From positions 868,001-932,000 of the forward strand of contig NZ_OCMZ01000001.1 of assembly GCF_900215485.1 (NCBI RefSeq): 64,000 bases of DNA, in the 5' to 3' direction. Positions 19,041-27,452 of the stretch are shown piece after piece. The notes beneath the pieces were generated by a model. That model worked only from the letters and a program-made list of their open reading frames with translations. It ran no database searches and was not told where the DNA came from. How positions within the stretch are numbered: the first letter of the stretch is position 1; every line of letters starts with the position of its first letter. This DNA is from Nitrosovibrio sp. Nv4 (lineage in GTDB: Bacteria; Pseudomonadota; Gammaproteobacteria; Burkholderiales; Nitrosomonadaceae). The translations under genes and the position numbers were made by a program.

Positions 19041-19847
19041 CTACGACTGCAAGCCGGCAAGATATAAGCTCTTTTTTCGCTGATCACTTTGTTCTTCCAG
19101 AATACCCTGGCTCTGGAAGCCTCTCTTTATATCCGCCGCAATGGTTTGGTAAAGCGGCCGCAAATTGGTCCGCATATTATCGATAGTACTGCTGACGCTC
19201 ATCACCGAGGGGATGCGTCTGCCATGGTGTTCAATTGGGCTCCCGATGTGTTGCAGACTGAAACCCAACTTACCGAAGTGATTTGCGAGCCGTTCCTCTG
19301 TCAGAACGAATACAGTCTCGATTCCGGCGAGTCGCGCCAGTTCGGTCGTGCCGAGATATAACCCGATAGGAATAAATGGAAAGCGTGCCTGTTTCGGTGT
19401 GCCAAAATCTTCGTTCGAGATGCCCACCGCGCTATTTGCTTCCCCTTTACGCCTGCGATAACCGGCTATCACAGCAAGACGGGACACTTCGGCGATACAA
19501 TCGCGCGGCAGTGTCGCTGGATCGATAACCGTTCGATCAAGTGTAGAGGCGCACGTTGTTTCGAAAGGCAAAGGCTGGTCGGGGTTGTCCGGTGAAGGAC
19601 GGATAATCCGCGTACAGCCGACAAACTCGCTCGTTTTTACGCTACGCATCAAAAGATGCAGGGAGTTGGCATCGTGCTCATCGGTTTCCTGCCCGTTCGC
19701 TCTCGCCGGCTCGAATTTCAGATCCTCGCAATAAACCTCGTGCCGGATGCGATAGACCTCGTTCTTCAGTGCATTCGAGAATGCAGGTACGATTTCAAAG
19801 TACTGCTTGAAGGCATTGCCCAGATTAAATGTTTCAGGTAAGAACAT
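19041..19847 (-). CDS. PEP-CTERM/exosortase system-associated acyltransferase
   Basis: A 268-aa GNAT-like acyltransferase resembling autoinducer (LuxI-type) synthases: YRIRHEVYCEDLKFEP, FVGCTRIIRPSP, IAEVSRLAV and a central FPFIPIGLYLG. These are traits of the family annotated with exosortase/PEP-CTERM export and exopolysaccharide loci. Substrate unknown. No exosortase or PEP-CTERM substrate gene is in the window, so it acts apart from any local cluster. An AGGAG site lies 6-7 bases before the ATG. Confidence 0.82.
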   Translation of the reverse strand: MFLPETFNLGNAFKQYFEIVPAFSNALKNEVYRIRHEVYCEDLKFEPARANGQETDEHDANSLHLLMRSVKTSEFVGCTRIIRPSPDNPDQPLPFETTCASTLDRTVIDPATLPRDCIAEVSRLAVIAGYRRRKGEANSAVGISNEDFGTPKQARFPFIPIGLYLGTTELARLAGIETVFVLTEERLANHFGKLGFSLQHIGSPIEHHGRRIPSVMSVSSTIDNMRTNLRPLYQTIAADIKRGFQSQGILEEQSDQRKKSLYLAGLQS

Positions 19848-20627
19848 ATTGATCTCCTGCGGCGTTTTTACCCATGGAGCAGTGGTTCCGGAAGGAGGGA
19901 ATTTGGAATGAATTTTCCCTGGAGTGACTGTTACAGTAATTGACGGAGTGTTTTTTACTAGAAAATCTGTCGTCCGGTTCGCACTATTACCGATAACCAG
20001 CGCTTCATCTTGAGATTTGATCGCCAGTTTATCTCCAATTTATTCCTTTTAAGCTACCATAAATGAGGAGCCTGAACTGCCATTGTGTGATCCAGTTATA
20101 CTGCGTCATTGTGACATTACATCGCTTGGGCGGAATCCACGTAAAAGCTCGAGCTAACTACCAATGAGCGTTCAGCTGCTTTTCCGACGGTAATTTCCAT
20201 TGCCAGGCGCGAGCGGGGTAAAAATTGAAGAAATGCCTCTCCTAAAGCGGATTTCGATTACTTCGTATGTAATAGCGACTGGTTGATCTAAAAAGGAAAT
20301 CGGGGTTTGTTAGAAATTGTTTGCATAGATGCTTGATTGTAGTAGGGTCCTCCCCATGCTGCAAGCATTGTCATTCCTGGAAGGATGGGTGGCTGGACAT
20401 GCCCACAGCCACTCGTTGCATAACTCGGAACGCGGCTTGAAATAGTGGAGATTGATTCCGATGCCAGACTCAAGACTCCTGATCAGGGTTTAGATCTGCC
20501 CTCAAGTGCTGGGCAACTCTTTGCTTTTGCTATAGCTTGCTGTTTGATCTCAAGGAGTCGTGTCTTTCTAACGTACAACCGAACATGAGTGCGGTTCGTA
20601 CACATCCTCTGGCAGCGCTTCAACTCC
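19848..20627. other. 780-bp region with no supported gene
   Basis: It lies between the acyltransferase start and the end of the LolA-like gene, both on the minus strand. The part near 19850-20150 should hold the acyltransferase promoter. Near 20573-20601 an AACCG/CGGTT hairpin (9 bp with one bulge) lies just past the LolA-like stop without a U-tract. The 61-codon minus frame at 20288-20473 shows no protein character. A small RNA cannot be excluded. Confidence 0.4.
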
Positions 20628-21401
20628 TCATTGCTCCAGTTTTTTCAAATAATCCTTGGTAAAGATCTTGTCGGGCAGATCGCGCAATTTCATTTCTGAA
20701 TATTCGAGTACGGATTGCTCTGCTTTACGCAATGCGTCTTCCATGACAAGGCGAGTTGGCCGCCGCTTGTCTAGCAGCGTCTGGAAATTCTCATAGCGAC
20801 AAGTTTTGAGTAACCGATCGGACAAGGAGTAGAACTCGGCGCGGTACGGCCAGAAATTCGATTGCTGTACCCAGTATAAGACTTTATGATATGTGACCCC
20901 CCGGTCGATGCCAGTGAGTTCCAGTACCCAGTACTTTTCGCCGTCGATGGTATCGGTGCGCAAAATTCTTGCATTATAATCGCCAGCAAAGTTTGCGCGG
21001 GCCAGATCACCATTTGCGACTTGACCGGTGAGTCGTTGGGACAATGACAGCCGCACGGGTTGCGAGATATCCGGCATGAATATCCACAGATCGCGCCCTC
21101 TCATAAGCAGCATCTGCCCGCGTTCGGAAGCGGGCTCGGTGATCATCACCACGCTATTTTCATTACCCTTTGAGAGCACACGGTATTTACGCGCATCCGC
21201 TGGCTGGTCAGGCGAGGTAGTCGTGATGCTGACATCGACCTGGAAGCTTTCGCTTGGGAAACGTATCTGGTCGGCCTTTACCAGGATGCTTCGAGCAAGT
21301 TCCGCGTCATCGGTTTCGGCGGAAGCAGCCGATACGGCCGAAACAGGGGCGACAAATATGAAAACCATTGTAAAGAAGTATTGCAGAAATGTGTTTCGCA
21401 T
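20628..21401 (-). CDS. LolA-like outer-membrane lipoprotein-sorting protein
   Basis: A 257-aa periplasmic protein with a signal peptide (cleavage near SAASA, about residue 28). It has the LolA-like hydrophobic barrel pattern of the family usually annotated outer membrane lipoprotein-sorting protein: MLLMRGRDLWIFMPDISQPVRLSLSQRLTGQVANGDLARANF, then ARILRTDTIDGEKYWVLELTG and the strand VTYHKVLYWV. Homologues usually sit beside a MacB/LolCDE-type ABC transporter. Here it is divergent from an ABC ATPase gene by 56 bases. It probably ferries a hydrophobic molecule across the periplasm. Confidence 0.85.
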   Translation of the reverse strand: MRNTFLQYFFTMVFIFVAPVSAVSAASAETDDAELARSILVKADQIRFPSESFQVDVSITTTSPDQPADARKYRVLSKGNENSVVMITEPASERGQMLLMRGRDLWIFMPDISQPVRLSLSQRLTGQVANGDLARANFAGDYNARILRTDTIDGEKYWVLELTGIDRGVTYHKVLYWVQQSNFWPYRAEFYSLSDRLLKTCRYENFQTLLDKRRPTRLVMEDALRKAEQSVLEYSEMKLRDLPDKIFTKDYLKKLEQ

Positions 21402-21457
21402 TTTAGTTCCTGTGGTTATCGCTTATCCTTGGGGTCATAAATTTCAGGATGATACTC

Positions 21458-22132
21458 ATGACCATAATTGTACAACTTGAGCACGTTTTCAAAGATTACA
21501 CCCTGGGTGAACAGCAAGTCCAGGCACTCAAAGACGTTTCGCTGAACATCGAAGATGGCGCTTTCATGGCCATCGCGGGCCCATCGGGTAGTGGCAAGTC
21601 CACGCTGCTCAATCTGATCGGATGCATCGATACTCCATCGCTCGGGAAAATATTTATCAACGGCCAGGATGTCAGCGGCCGAACGCCAGATGAGCTGTCT
21701 GATCTCAGGGCCCGGACCATCGGTTTTATTTTCCAGACATTCAACTTATTTCCCGTCCTTTCGGCTGAGGAGAATGTCGAATATCCTCTGCTGCAATTCA
21801 AAGAACTGAGCGCCAGGGAGCGCCGCGACAGGGTTTCGAAATACCTTGATATCGTCGGCTTGTCCAAATTCTCCACCCACCGGCCAAATCAGCTTAGTGG
21901 CGGTCAGCGGCAGCGAGTGGCGATTGCGCGGGCGCTGGCGACGCAACCAAAGATCGTGTTGGCTGACGAGCCGACAGCCAATCTCGATCACAAGACCGGG
22001 GAAGGTATCCTTCAGTTGATGATGGATATCAACGGAAGTTTCAAGACAACCTTTATTTTTTCCACTCACGACCGTCGTGTCATGGAAATGGCAAACCGGT
22101 TGGTGCGTATCGAAGACGGACAGCTCGTGTGA
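21458..22132 (+). CDS. ABC transporter ATP-binding protein, LolD/MacB type
   Basis: A 224-aa nucleotide-binding subunit. Walker A GPSGSGKST (residues 41-49), Q-loop FQTFNLFPVLSAEENVEYPL (typical of LolD/MacB), signature LSGGQRQRVAIARAL, Walker B VLADEPTANLD, H-loop FSTHD. I start at the second ATG (21458, MTIIVQL), which has AGGA 8 bases upstream; ATG 21449 would add three residues. No permease gene adjoins it; two permeases of the matching class lie at 59554-62034. Confidence 0.93.
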   Translation: MTIIVQLEHVFKDYTLGEQQVQALKDVSLNIEDGAFMAIAGPSGSGKSTLLNLIGCIDTPSLGKIFINGQDVSGRTPDELSDLRARTIGFIFQTFNLFPVLSAEENVEYPLLQFKELSARERRDRVSKYLDIVGLSKFSTHRPNQLSGGQRQRVAIARALATQPKIVLADEPTANLDHKTGEGILQLMMDINGSFKTTFIFSTHDRRVMEMANRLVRIEDGQLV

Positions 22133-22229
22133 GAGGATGTCGAGAGGAACACGGCAACTGGCACGGTGATTGAGCAGGACTCCAGAAGTCACAATCTTCT
22201 GGCACAGGATATCGATCAAAGCGAAACGA

Positions 22230-23882
22230 ATGGAACACGGACGTAAACTTCAACATTTTGGCCTCGTTGCGGCATTGATCGTTATCGCTTCCCCATTACA
22301 CAGCTTTGCCGAACCCCAAGTACCTCATTTCCTCCTTAGCGCGACACCGGCAACTAATCCCGCAACCGATAAGACTGATGGGGGGCCTTTGTCCTTGTCT
22401 TTATCTTTATCCATGTCCTCGCCTGCAACTAACCGGGCAGCCATACCTGCTGGTGTCACTATTCAAAATGATAGGCGTATGCATGACGAGGTTGAAGGTA
22501 AACCCTTGTCTTTACCTTTGTCCCTATCCCTATCTCTACCCTCAGCCCTTGCTGTCGAAAACAGCGAAAATAATGTAACTGCAAGCGAAAGGTTCGACAA
22601 TGAAAGCGGTCCCACTTCGCGCGAATCGCTATTTGGGGATGATGAACCGCTCAAGGAGAAACCGCCGGAGCCGGCCTGGAAGAAATTGGTGACCGGCTGG
22701 ACTGGTTTTTCCCAGCTGGAAATCGCTGATAACTATACCAGTCCAGAGCATTTCTCAAAAGCGAAACTCCGCACTGAATTGTCCCGCAGAGGACGATTCA
22801 CTGAAAACATAAAATGGAAAATCAGCGGCCGGTTCGACTATGACGCCGCCTATGATCTATCCAGTTTCTACCCCTCGGCGGTGCGCCAGGATCAACGCTA
22901 TGACTTCTTTCTTCGCGAAAATTATCTGGATATTTCTGCTGGAGACTTCGACTTCCGCCTTGGCCGGCAGCACGTGATATGGGGTGAGATGGTCGGCCTG
23001 TTCTTCGCCGACGTGGTATCCGCCAAGGATCAGCGCGAATTCATCCTGCCGTCATTCGACATAATGCGCATACCGCAGTGGGCAATGCGCGCCGAATATT
23101 CGAAGAATGACACCCATGTTGAAGTATTGTGGATTCCGGTGCCGACTATTGACGAGATTGGCAAGCCTGGCTCCGACTATTACCCCGGTCCGCTGCGAGG
23201 AACAGCCTCCTTCCTGGGTGAAGATCGCTCGGGGCGCAACGTAGGCAATTCAAATTATGGACTTCGCTTGTCGCAACTCGTGAATGGATGGGATATTTCA
23301 GGCTTCTACTACCACAGTCTTGATGCTGCCTCCACGTTTTATCGTGTTAGTGGTCCGGCCGAGCCACTGGTGTTTCAGCCGCGCCATGACGAGATCGATC
23401 AGGTTGGTGGAACAATTACGAAAGATTTTGGTTCGATTGTGCTTAAAGGAGAGCTGGTCTATACGGATGGGCGTAAATTCAATGTTGCGCGTCCTACCGC
23501 CCTGAATGGGCTTGTCGGACAAAATACACTTGATTACGCAATAGGCCTCGACTTCAACTTACCAGCCGATACACGGCTGAATCTGCAATTTTTCCAGCGT
23601 GTCTTTTTCGCGCATGACCGCGACAATTTCTCGGACAGTGTAGAGAATGGCGCAAGCATTCTGCTTGGCGGCAAGATCTGGCAAAAGCTCGAAGCGCAAG
23701 CGTTGCTGATTCATAGTCTGAATCGCAGTGACTGGATGTTCCGCCCCCGGTTGTCCTGGCAATTCGAGAAGAACTGGCGCTGGGCACTGGGGGGAGACGT
23801 TTTCGGAGGGGAGCCTACGGGTCTGTTTGGTCGTTTCGAGAATAATGACCGTGTTTATACCGAATTGCGCTATTCATTCTGA
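22230..23882 (+). CDS. DUF1302-type outer-membrane beta-barrel protein
   Basis: 550 aa from ATG 22230 (MEHGRKLQHFG), with a signal peptide ending about FA-EP. Residues about 40-130 are an unusual region with two Leu/Ser runs of the form PLSLSLSLS. From about residue 150 it becomes a barrel of the DUF1302 type: FDFRLGRQHVIWGEMVGLFFADVVS, then RMPQWAMR-like and repeated aromatic strands, ending in YTELRYSF with the C-terminal Phe needed for outer-membrane assembly. DUF1302 proteins often accompany LolA-like proteins and MacB-type permeases. It lies 97 bases after the ABC ATPase and is probably co-transcribed. Confidence 0.8.
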   Translation: MEHGRKLQHFGLVAALIVIASPLHSFAEPQVPHFLLSATPATNPATDKTDGGPLSLSLSLSMSSPATNRAAIPAGVTIQNDRRMHDEVEGKPLSLPLSLSLSLPSALAVENSENNVTASERFDNESGPTSRESLFGDDEPLKEKPPEPAWKKLVTGWTGFSQLEIADNYTSPEHFSKAKLRTELSRRGRFTENIKWKISGRFDYDAAYDLSSFYPSAVRQDQRYDFFLRENYLDISAGDFDFRLGRQHVIWGEMVGLFFADVVSAKDQREFILPSFDIMRIPQWAMRAEYSKNDTHVEVLWIPVPTIDEIGKPGSDYYPGPLRGTASFLGEDRSGRNVGNSNYGLRLSQLVNGWDISGFYYHSLDAASTFYRVSGPAEPLVFQPRHDEIDQVGGTITKDFGSIVLKGELVYTDGRKFNVARPTALNGLVGQNTLDYAIGLDFNLPADTRLNLQFFQRVFFAHDRDNFSDSVENGASILLGGKIWQKLEAQALLIHSLNRSDWMFRPRLSWQFEKNWRWALGGDVFGGEPTGLFGRFENNDRVYTELRYSF

Positions 23883-23929
23883 TGCTAGGGATTCGTCGAG
23901 CGACCGAGAGGCATGTCCGGTGATACAAG

Positions 23930-24170
23930 CAGCCAGTTGTTGATTCGAAATGGGTTATGGGACAAGGCTCGGAATAATGAAATCCTAGCTAGCGCCAGAA
24001 ATTCCCTGGGAATGACTCCACATTCGGGGAAAGTAGCCTGTTTCAGCCGTTTCCAGCAACTGATCCAGCACGTAGTCGGCGCTAGTAGCCGAGTCGAGCT
24101 CTGCGATATAGTCATGAATAGCTTCAAGATCGCGTTCCGTCCCTTCGGCGAGCAGCACCTTCTAGCGCAT
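23930..24170 (-). pseudogene. Broken ParE/RelE-type toxin
   Basis: Read on the minus strand from an ATG at 24170, codon 3 is TAG. The frame then gives KVLLAEGTERDLEAIHDYI, continuing AELDSATSADYVLDQLLETAE, the clear N-terminal half of a ParE toxin. A frameshift near 24025 moves the likeness to another frame (FPECGVIPREFLALA, later NPFRIN), matching the toxin's C-terminal half. A premature stop and a frameshift make it non-functional. It lies just outside the island's far attachment site. Confidence 0.7.
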
Positions 24171-24216
24171 CAGCGCCCCGTTTGCTTGGCGCGCAACCGA
24201 GCAACCACGTCGAGCT
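24170..24216 (-). pseudogene. Antitoxin C-terminal fragment
   Basis: About 14 codons ending LDVVARLRAKQTGR and TGA, resembling the C-terminus of RHH/ParD-like antitoxins. The TGA overlaps the toxin ATG (TGATG), the usual coupling in toxin-antitoxin pairs. The likeness stops at 24216, exactly where the attachment core begins, as if integration cut it off. Confidence 0.4.
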
Positions 24217-24235
24217 GGAGACGAGGACAATCGAA
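24216..24235. other. Far attachment core (attL/attR candidate)
   Basis: TGGAGACGAGGA is identical for 12 bases to the tRNA-Ala 3' part at 33437-33448. After two mismatches, ATCGAA matches again. It sits where the island's gene run ends. Confidence 0.65.
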
Positions 24236-24285
24236 TACGCCTTGAATCCCGCACGTACAAACGGTCCTAGAACTCGGGCCGGAAA

Positions 24286-24307
24286 TATGCCCCCACTTAT
24301 GCCCCCA
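24286..24307. promoter_or_regulatory. Paired TATGCCCCCA arm-type integrase sites
   Basis: Two direct copies of TATGCCCCCA (24286-24295 and 24298-24307), 12 bp apart. The same motif occurs three times near the other end. They lie about 50 bp inside the attachment core, as expected for arm sites of a tyrosine integrase with an Arm-DNA-binding domain. Confidence 0.5.
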
Positions 24308-24333
24308 ATCGATCAGTACTCTATCAGTTCTGA

Positions 24334-24975
24334 CTAGTTACTAGGGTTTAACAAAGCTTGGGCGGTGTCTTCCGAGACGGGCTCAAGCTGATAAACGTAC
24401 ACTTGGTCGTTAGCCTTCTCATGCATGTGAATTAGCCACAGGCCCTCTTGTCCCAAGATTTGAATCTTATGGATTCTAAGCAAATTTACTATCTTTTCCA
24501 TCCATCCACTGATCGATTTGTCGGCGTAGTGATATCCATTCCTTGAATCGTAAGGGTTACGAGCGTGTAGCATTCCTCCGCACTTTTCGTAAACGTGGAG
24601 GAAATCAGCTTTAGTAAGAAACCCATCTGTTAAGTCCTGACAATGCGTTATTTCGCCCTGACGCGTTTCGACAACGGGCTTAGGAAAAAAATGTGGGTTT
24701 ACACGCTCCAAATCGGCTAGCAAAAATTTCGCGTTCCAATGCTTGGCGAAATGCTTATGAATACTTGCATAAGCCTCTTGATTTGCAATAAGCGAGCTGA
24801 ACGCTATCAACTCCAAAATTTTCCGAATCTGGAGGCATATTGATTCCGTCGTTGTCGGATTATATGGAAGGGCCTGACCACCGCCTGAACGAAGGAACTT
24901 AATGGCCTCAGCCCGCCATTTGATCTCCCCCATTAAATTTGCATATCCTTCTGTAGGAGAAATAGTTTTTTTCAT
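24334..24975 (-). CDS. Unknown 213-aa island cargo protein
   Basis: I do not recognise a named family. It is predicted soluble and mainly helical; a conserved-looking segment is ESICLQIRKILELIAFSSLIAN (about residues 45-66). A second block, KADFLHVYEKCGGMLHARNPYD (about 122-143), has several charged and His residues that could form an active or binding site. Its ATG overlaps the TGA of the HNH-like gene (ATGA), so the two are translated together. It is the last gene before the far attachment site, a usual place for anti-phage or other cargo. Function is not known; a HEPN-like or effector role is only a guess. Confidence 0.75.
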   Translation of the reverse strand: MKKTISPTEGYANLMGEIKWRAEAIKFLRSGGGQALPYNPTTTESICLQIRKILELIAFSSLIANQEAYASIHKHFAKHWNAKFLLADLERVNPHFFPKPVVETRQGEITHCQDLTDGFLTKADFLHVYEKCGGMLHARNPYDSRNGYHYADKSISGWMEKIVNLLRIHKIQILGQEGLWLIHMHEKANDQVYVYQLEPVSEDTAQALLNPSN

Positions 24976-25796
24976 TTTGCACCCGGGAGTTTATTGTTCT
25001 TTTTCGCTTTCTCATGCACTCCCATTGCTTGTTGCCCATAAACAAGAATTCTTCCATCATCTGGCGCTTCTGGCCACCTTTCGTGGGGTACTACGTTCAG
25101 ATGAACCGGCAACTCTATATCATCGTCGATCCCTAAGTGTCCCCACGTCGCCATATTCGGGAATTGAGGATATTGATATCCATGTGGTTTGTCCCATATA
25201 ACAAAAAAAGCAACTGGAAAAAACTTCATTAACCATACGGACGCTGGATGGCCGAGACTCAAAATAGTCATCGCTGCGTCTCTGAATAACACTTGAGTTT
25301 GGTAAGGATATACCCAGTAGTAAACGTCCAGGTAATCAGGAAACGTCTCTGTTTGATCAATAAGATAGTTTCTGAGGTCCTCAGTATTAGGCCCTTTTTT
25401 GTACCTATTAACACCCATTGCGCACAAATGGCCCAGTACCGAACGGACAATTTTTTGAGGTTTACCTGTTATATGCAATATCTCGGGCAGCACTAGCGGG
25501 CTTTTTAAATAGGACGCGATTTTTTGGCAAAAATCGTTGAATGCGATATCATAATTCGCTCCTAGTAACGAATTGTTACACCTCTTGCATAACGTCCTGA
25601 ATTTAACCCCATTCTGGGACACTCTGGCTTTCTCTCCAGTTTCTTCGGCGCTTAATAGACTCTTAATGTGGCGCATCTCAACTTGTGTTACCCGTACCGC
25701 ACCTTTTGGTGGGGTATGGTCTTCAGTTAGCGGGCCTTCCTCTCCACAGATGTTGCACACGCCCACCTTTGGTCCAGCTGTAATAAACCGTCTCAT
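24972..25796 (-). CDS. HNH-like zinc domain protein (island cargo)
   Basis: A 274-aa protein. The N-terminal 76 residues form an HNH-type zinc motif: C14-xx-C17, then D26-H27 in LTEDHTPPKG, then C70-xx-C73-N74 in TLCKRCNNSLLG. This pattern is that of HNH nucleases with a CxxC/CxxC zinc knuckle. The rest (about 77-274) is an unrecognised domain rich in aromatics, including YYWVYPYQTQVLF and FFVIWDKPHGY. It is coupled to the 213-aa gene by an ATGA overlap and separated from the capsid gene by a terminator, so it is likely expressed on its own. It may be a nuclease effector with the next protein as a sensor or partner (inference). Confidence 0.78.
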   Translation of the reverse strand: MRRFITAGPKVGVCNICGEEGPLTEDHTPPKGAVRVTQVEMRHIKSLLSAEETGEKARVSQNGVKFRTLCKRCNNSLLGANYDIAFNDFCQKIASYLKSPLVLPEILHITGKPQKIVRSVLGHLCAMGVNRYKKGPNTEDLRNYLIDQTETFPDYLDVYYWVYPYQTQVLFRDAAMTILSLGHPASVWLMKFFPVAFFVIWDKPHGYQYPQFPNMATWGHLGIDDDIELPVHLNVVPHERWPEAPDDGRILVYGQQAMGVHEKAKKNNKLPGAK

Positions 25797-25926
25797 ACTG
25801 AGTTCTATTATCGATTCTCGAGCTATTACTTACGGCAACAATGAGGGCTTCTGAGATCCCATTTTAACACCTAGCTCTACCACAATAAGATGCGCCGCAA
25901 ACATGACGCATAGGATTATCCTTTAT

Positions 25927-25942
25927 GTGCAGACGTCTGCAA
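25927..25942. repeat. Palindrome GTGCAGACGTCTGCA, copy 1
   Basis: TGCAGACGTCTGCA (25928-25941) is a perfect 14-bp palindrome. A 16-bp version lies at 27956-27971. It may be an operator within the island. Confidence 0.45.
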
Positions 25943-25959
25943 TCTCACCAGACAAGCAA

Positions 25960-25988
25960 AAACCCCCAACCTTTCGAGCTGGGGGTTT
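25960..25988. terminator. Rho-independent terminator, bidirectional
   Basis: AAACCCCCA (25960-25968) pairs with TGGGGGTTT (25980-25988) around an 11-nt loop; A-rich and T-rich flanks allow it to work on both strands. It closes the leftward capsid transcript before the cargo pair. Confidence 0.8.
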
Positions 25989-26101
25989 CTTCTGGTACTG
26001 CCTGCCACGCAACTAAAGGAAAGACGCTGCTGCAGACTGTCGGGGTTTTCGCACTACCCGACTAATCGGGCGCATTACGGCTGCGCCTGCCTGCACTGCG
26101 T

Positions 26102-27379
26102 TTAAGGTCTAACGCCAGTCACTACCGCCAGGGCAGCAGGATAGGTCACTGCTACATCCACCCTGGTATGGCAAGCAAAGCCGATTTCTCCCGTTTCGGC
26201 GAATAGCTCCTTCAGGAGTTGCACCGATACGCCCTCGCGCATGAAATAGATCACGCTGGAAAAGTCTCCCATGTAGATCTCCGTGCAATCGGTTGATGCG
26301 CCGACGGTCAGATTATTCGGGATCTGACTGGTTGCAATAAATTGGGTATTGTCGAGGATCTTCGGCTGCTGCCGCGGCTGATTCGTGGTATCGAGCAAAC
26401 CTGCCAGTCCCGTTAGCGATCGCGGGCTCATGATGGCTGCGGTAGGCATTGGCCCATCAGCTGCCAGGATAGACTGAATACCGCTGATAAAATTGCTGTA
26501 TGCCGTGGTTGCCAAGGATGCGCCAGCTGCGCCATTTGTCACAGACTGAATGCCGGTGGTATTTAGAATACCACTGATCTCAGGCGCCGTTCCGCTGCCT
26601 CTCAACCCTGCCCGGTCGAGTTCCTTTGCGAATGCCTGAGCAATTGCAGTAAATAGCGCCTGGTCAATGTTGGCTGAGTCGGCCAGCAGCTCGCGACTGA
26701 TCTTGAGAATAAAGCTTAACGAACGAGGAGTAATATCAACTGCTCTGAATACTGGATCACTCACAGCGAGTGCGCCCTGCTCAGCGCGCCAAGCTGCTGT
26801 CGGGATCGTCGAGATAGCCGCAATGCGGTAGTTCTTCGCGCCTTGCTCAAGCTTCGCCACACCTGCTCCGGCCGTTAGCAACGAGCTAACCGGCACCATT
26901 GCCTCTAGCATTTGCAGCTGCAGGTAACTGGGCAAGGTAAAACCGCCGGCAGTGTCAGTGCCAATAAGCAGGGCATTACGAACGGTTTCAGTAAGGCGCA
27001 TACCTGCTACGCCGCGCATGAATTCACTCATGCTTGCCATTGGCAATCCGCTACCTAACCCGCCTGACGTGGACGGGAATGCCTCTTGAAGCTGATCACG
27101 AAAGCTTCCCTTTTTGGCGAAAGCTACGGGTATTTTTGCGCCGGTTTCGGCGTTGCGCCATTCAACTCCTCCAGCTTGCGAGAACCCTCCAAAGCTGGAA
27201 TCCAGGGCTTTCTGCTCAGCGTCCAACCTGCGATCAATCGAGTCGATTTCCGCAAAGTTCATGTCGATTTCCTTTTGGATTTCGCTGGTAAATTTGATGC
27301 CTGGATTCTGATCAAACAGCCTGCGGGTCTCTTTCGCCAGGTGTTGGCGTTTCTCGCGTAAGTCCTTGATGACATTCAT
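26102..27379 (-). CDS. HK97-type phage major capsid protein
   Basis: 425 aa from ATG 27379, which has AAGGAG 7 bases upstream. The first 60 or so residues are charged helix (DLREKRQHLAKETRRLF), the delta/scaffold domain of HK97-family capsids. Then come the family's core motifs: GGFTLPSYLQLQMLEAM, AAWRAEQGALAVSDPVF, then PRSLSFILKISRELLADSANIDQALFTAIAQAFAKELDRAGL and GTGGA-like loops. The end, CHTRVDVAVTYPAALAVVTG, is also typical. It is the only virion gene in the element: no portal, head protease or terminase is seen. It could form a small satellite capsid or remodel a helper's capsid. Confidence 0.9.
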   Translation of the reverse strand: MNVIKDLREKRQHLAKETRRLFDQNPGIKFTSEIQKEIDMNFAEIDSIDRRLDAEQKALDSSFGGFSQAGGVEWRNAETGAKIPVAFAKKGSFRDQLQEAFPSTSGGLGSGLPMASMSEFMRGVAGMRLTETVRNALLIGTDTAGGFTLPSYLQLQMLEAMVPVSSLLTAGAGVAKLEQGAKNYRIAAISTIPTAAWRAEQGALAVSDPVFRAVDITPRSLSFILKISRELLADSANIDQALFTAIAQAFAKELDRAGLRGSGTAPEISGILNTTGIQSVTNGAAGASLATTAYSNFISGIQSILAADGPMPTAAIMSPRSLTGLAGLLDTTNQPRQQPKILDNTQFIATSQIPNNLTVGASTDCTEIYMGDFSSVIYFMREGVSVQLLKELFAETGEIGFACHTRVDVAVTYPAALAVVTGVRP

Positions 27380-27452
27380 TTCGATACTCCTTCTGTTATG
27401 GAGTATCGATTTTCCCGCGCCTTGCTGCCGCCCGGCAATTGCGCAAAATGTA

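Larger units (their letters stand above)
23883..24333. other. Island border: toxin remnant and attachment site
   Basis: 451 bases without an intact gene. It carries the broken ParE-type toxin (23930-24170), a fragment of its antitoxin (24170-24216), the far attachment core (24216-24235) and two arm-type sites (24286-24307). These are described separately. Confidence 0.6.
25797..26101. other. Intergenic region between capsid gene and cargo pair
   Basis: 305 bases holding the cargo promoter region, the palindrome at 25927-25942, the terminator at 25960-25988, and a GTCGGG/CCCGAC hairpin at 26039-26062 (its right arm also pairs with CGGG at 26067-26070). Confidence 0.5.

Noticed and set aside
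18876-19067. 63-codon plus-strand frame
   Set aside because: No ribosome site, overlaps the acyltransferase antisense, and matches no family.
20573-20601. Terminator after the LolA-like gene
   Set aside because: The 9-bp bulged hairpin lacks a following U-tract.
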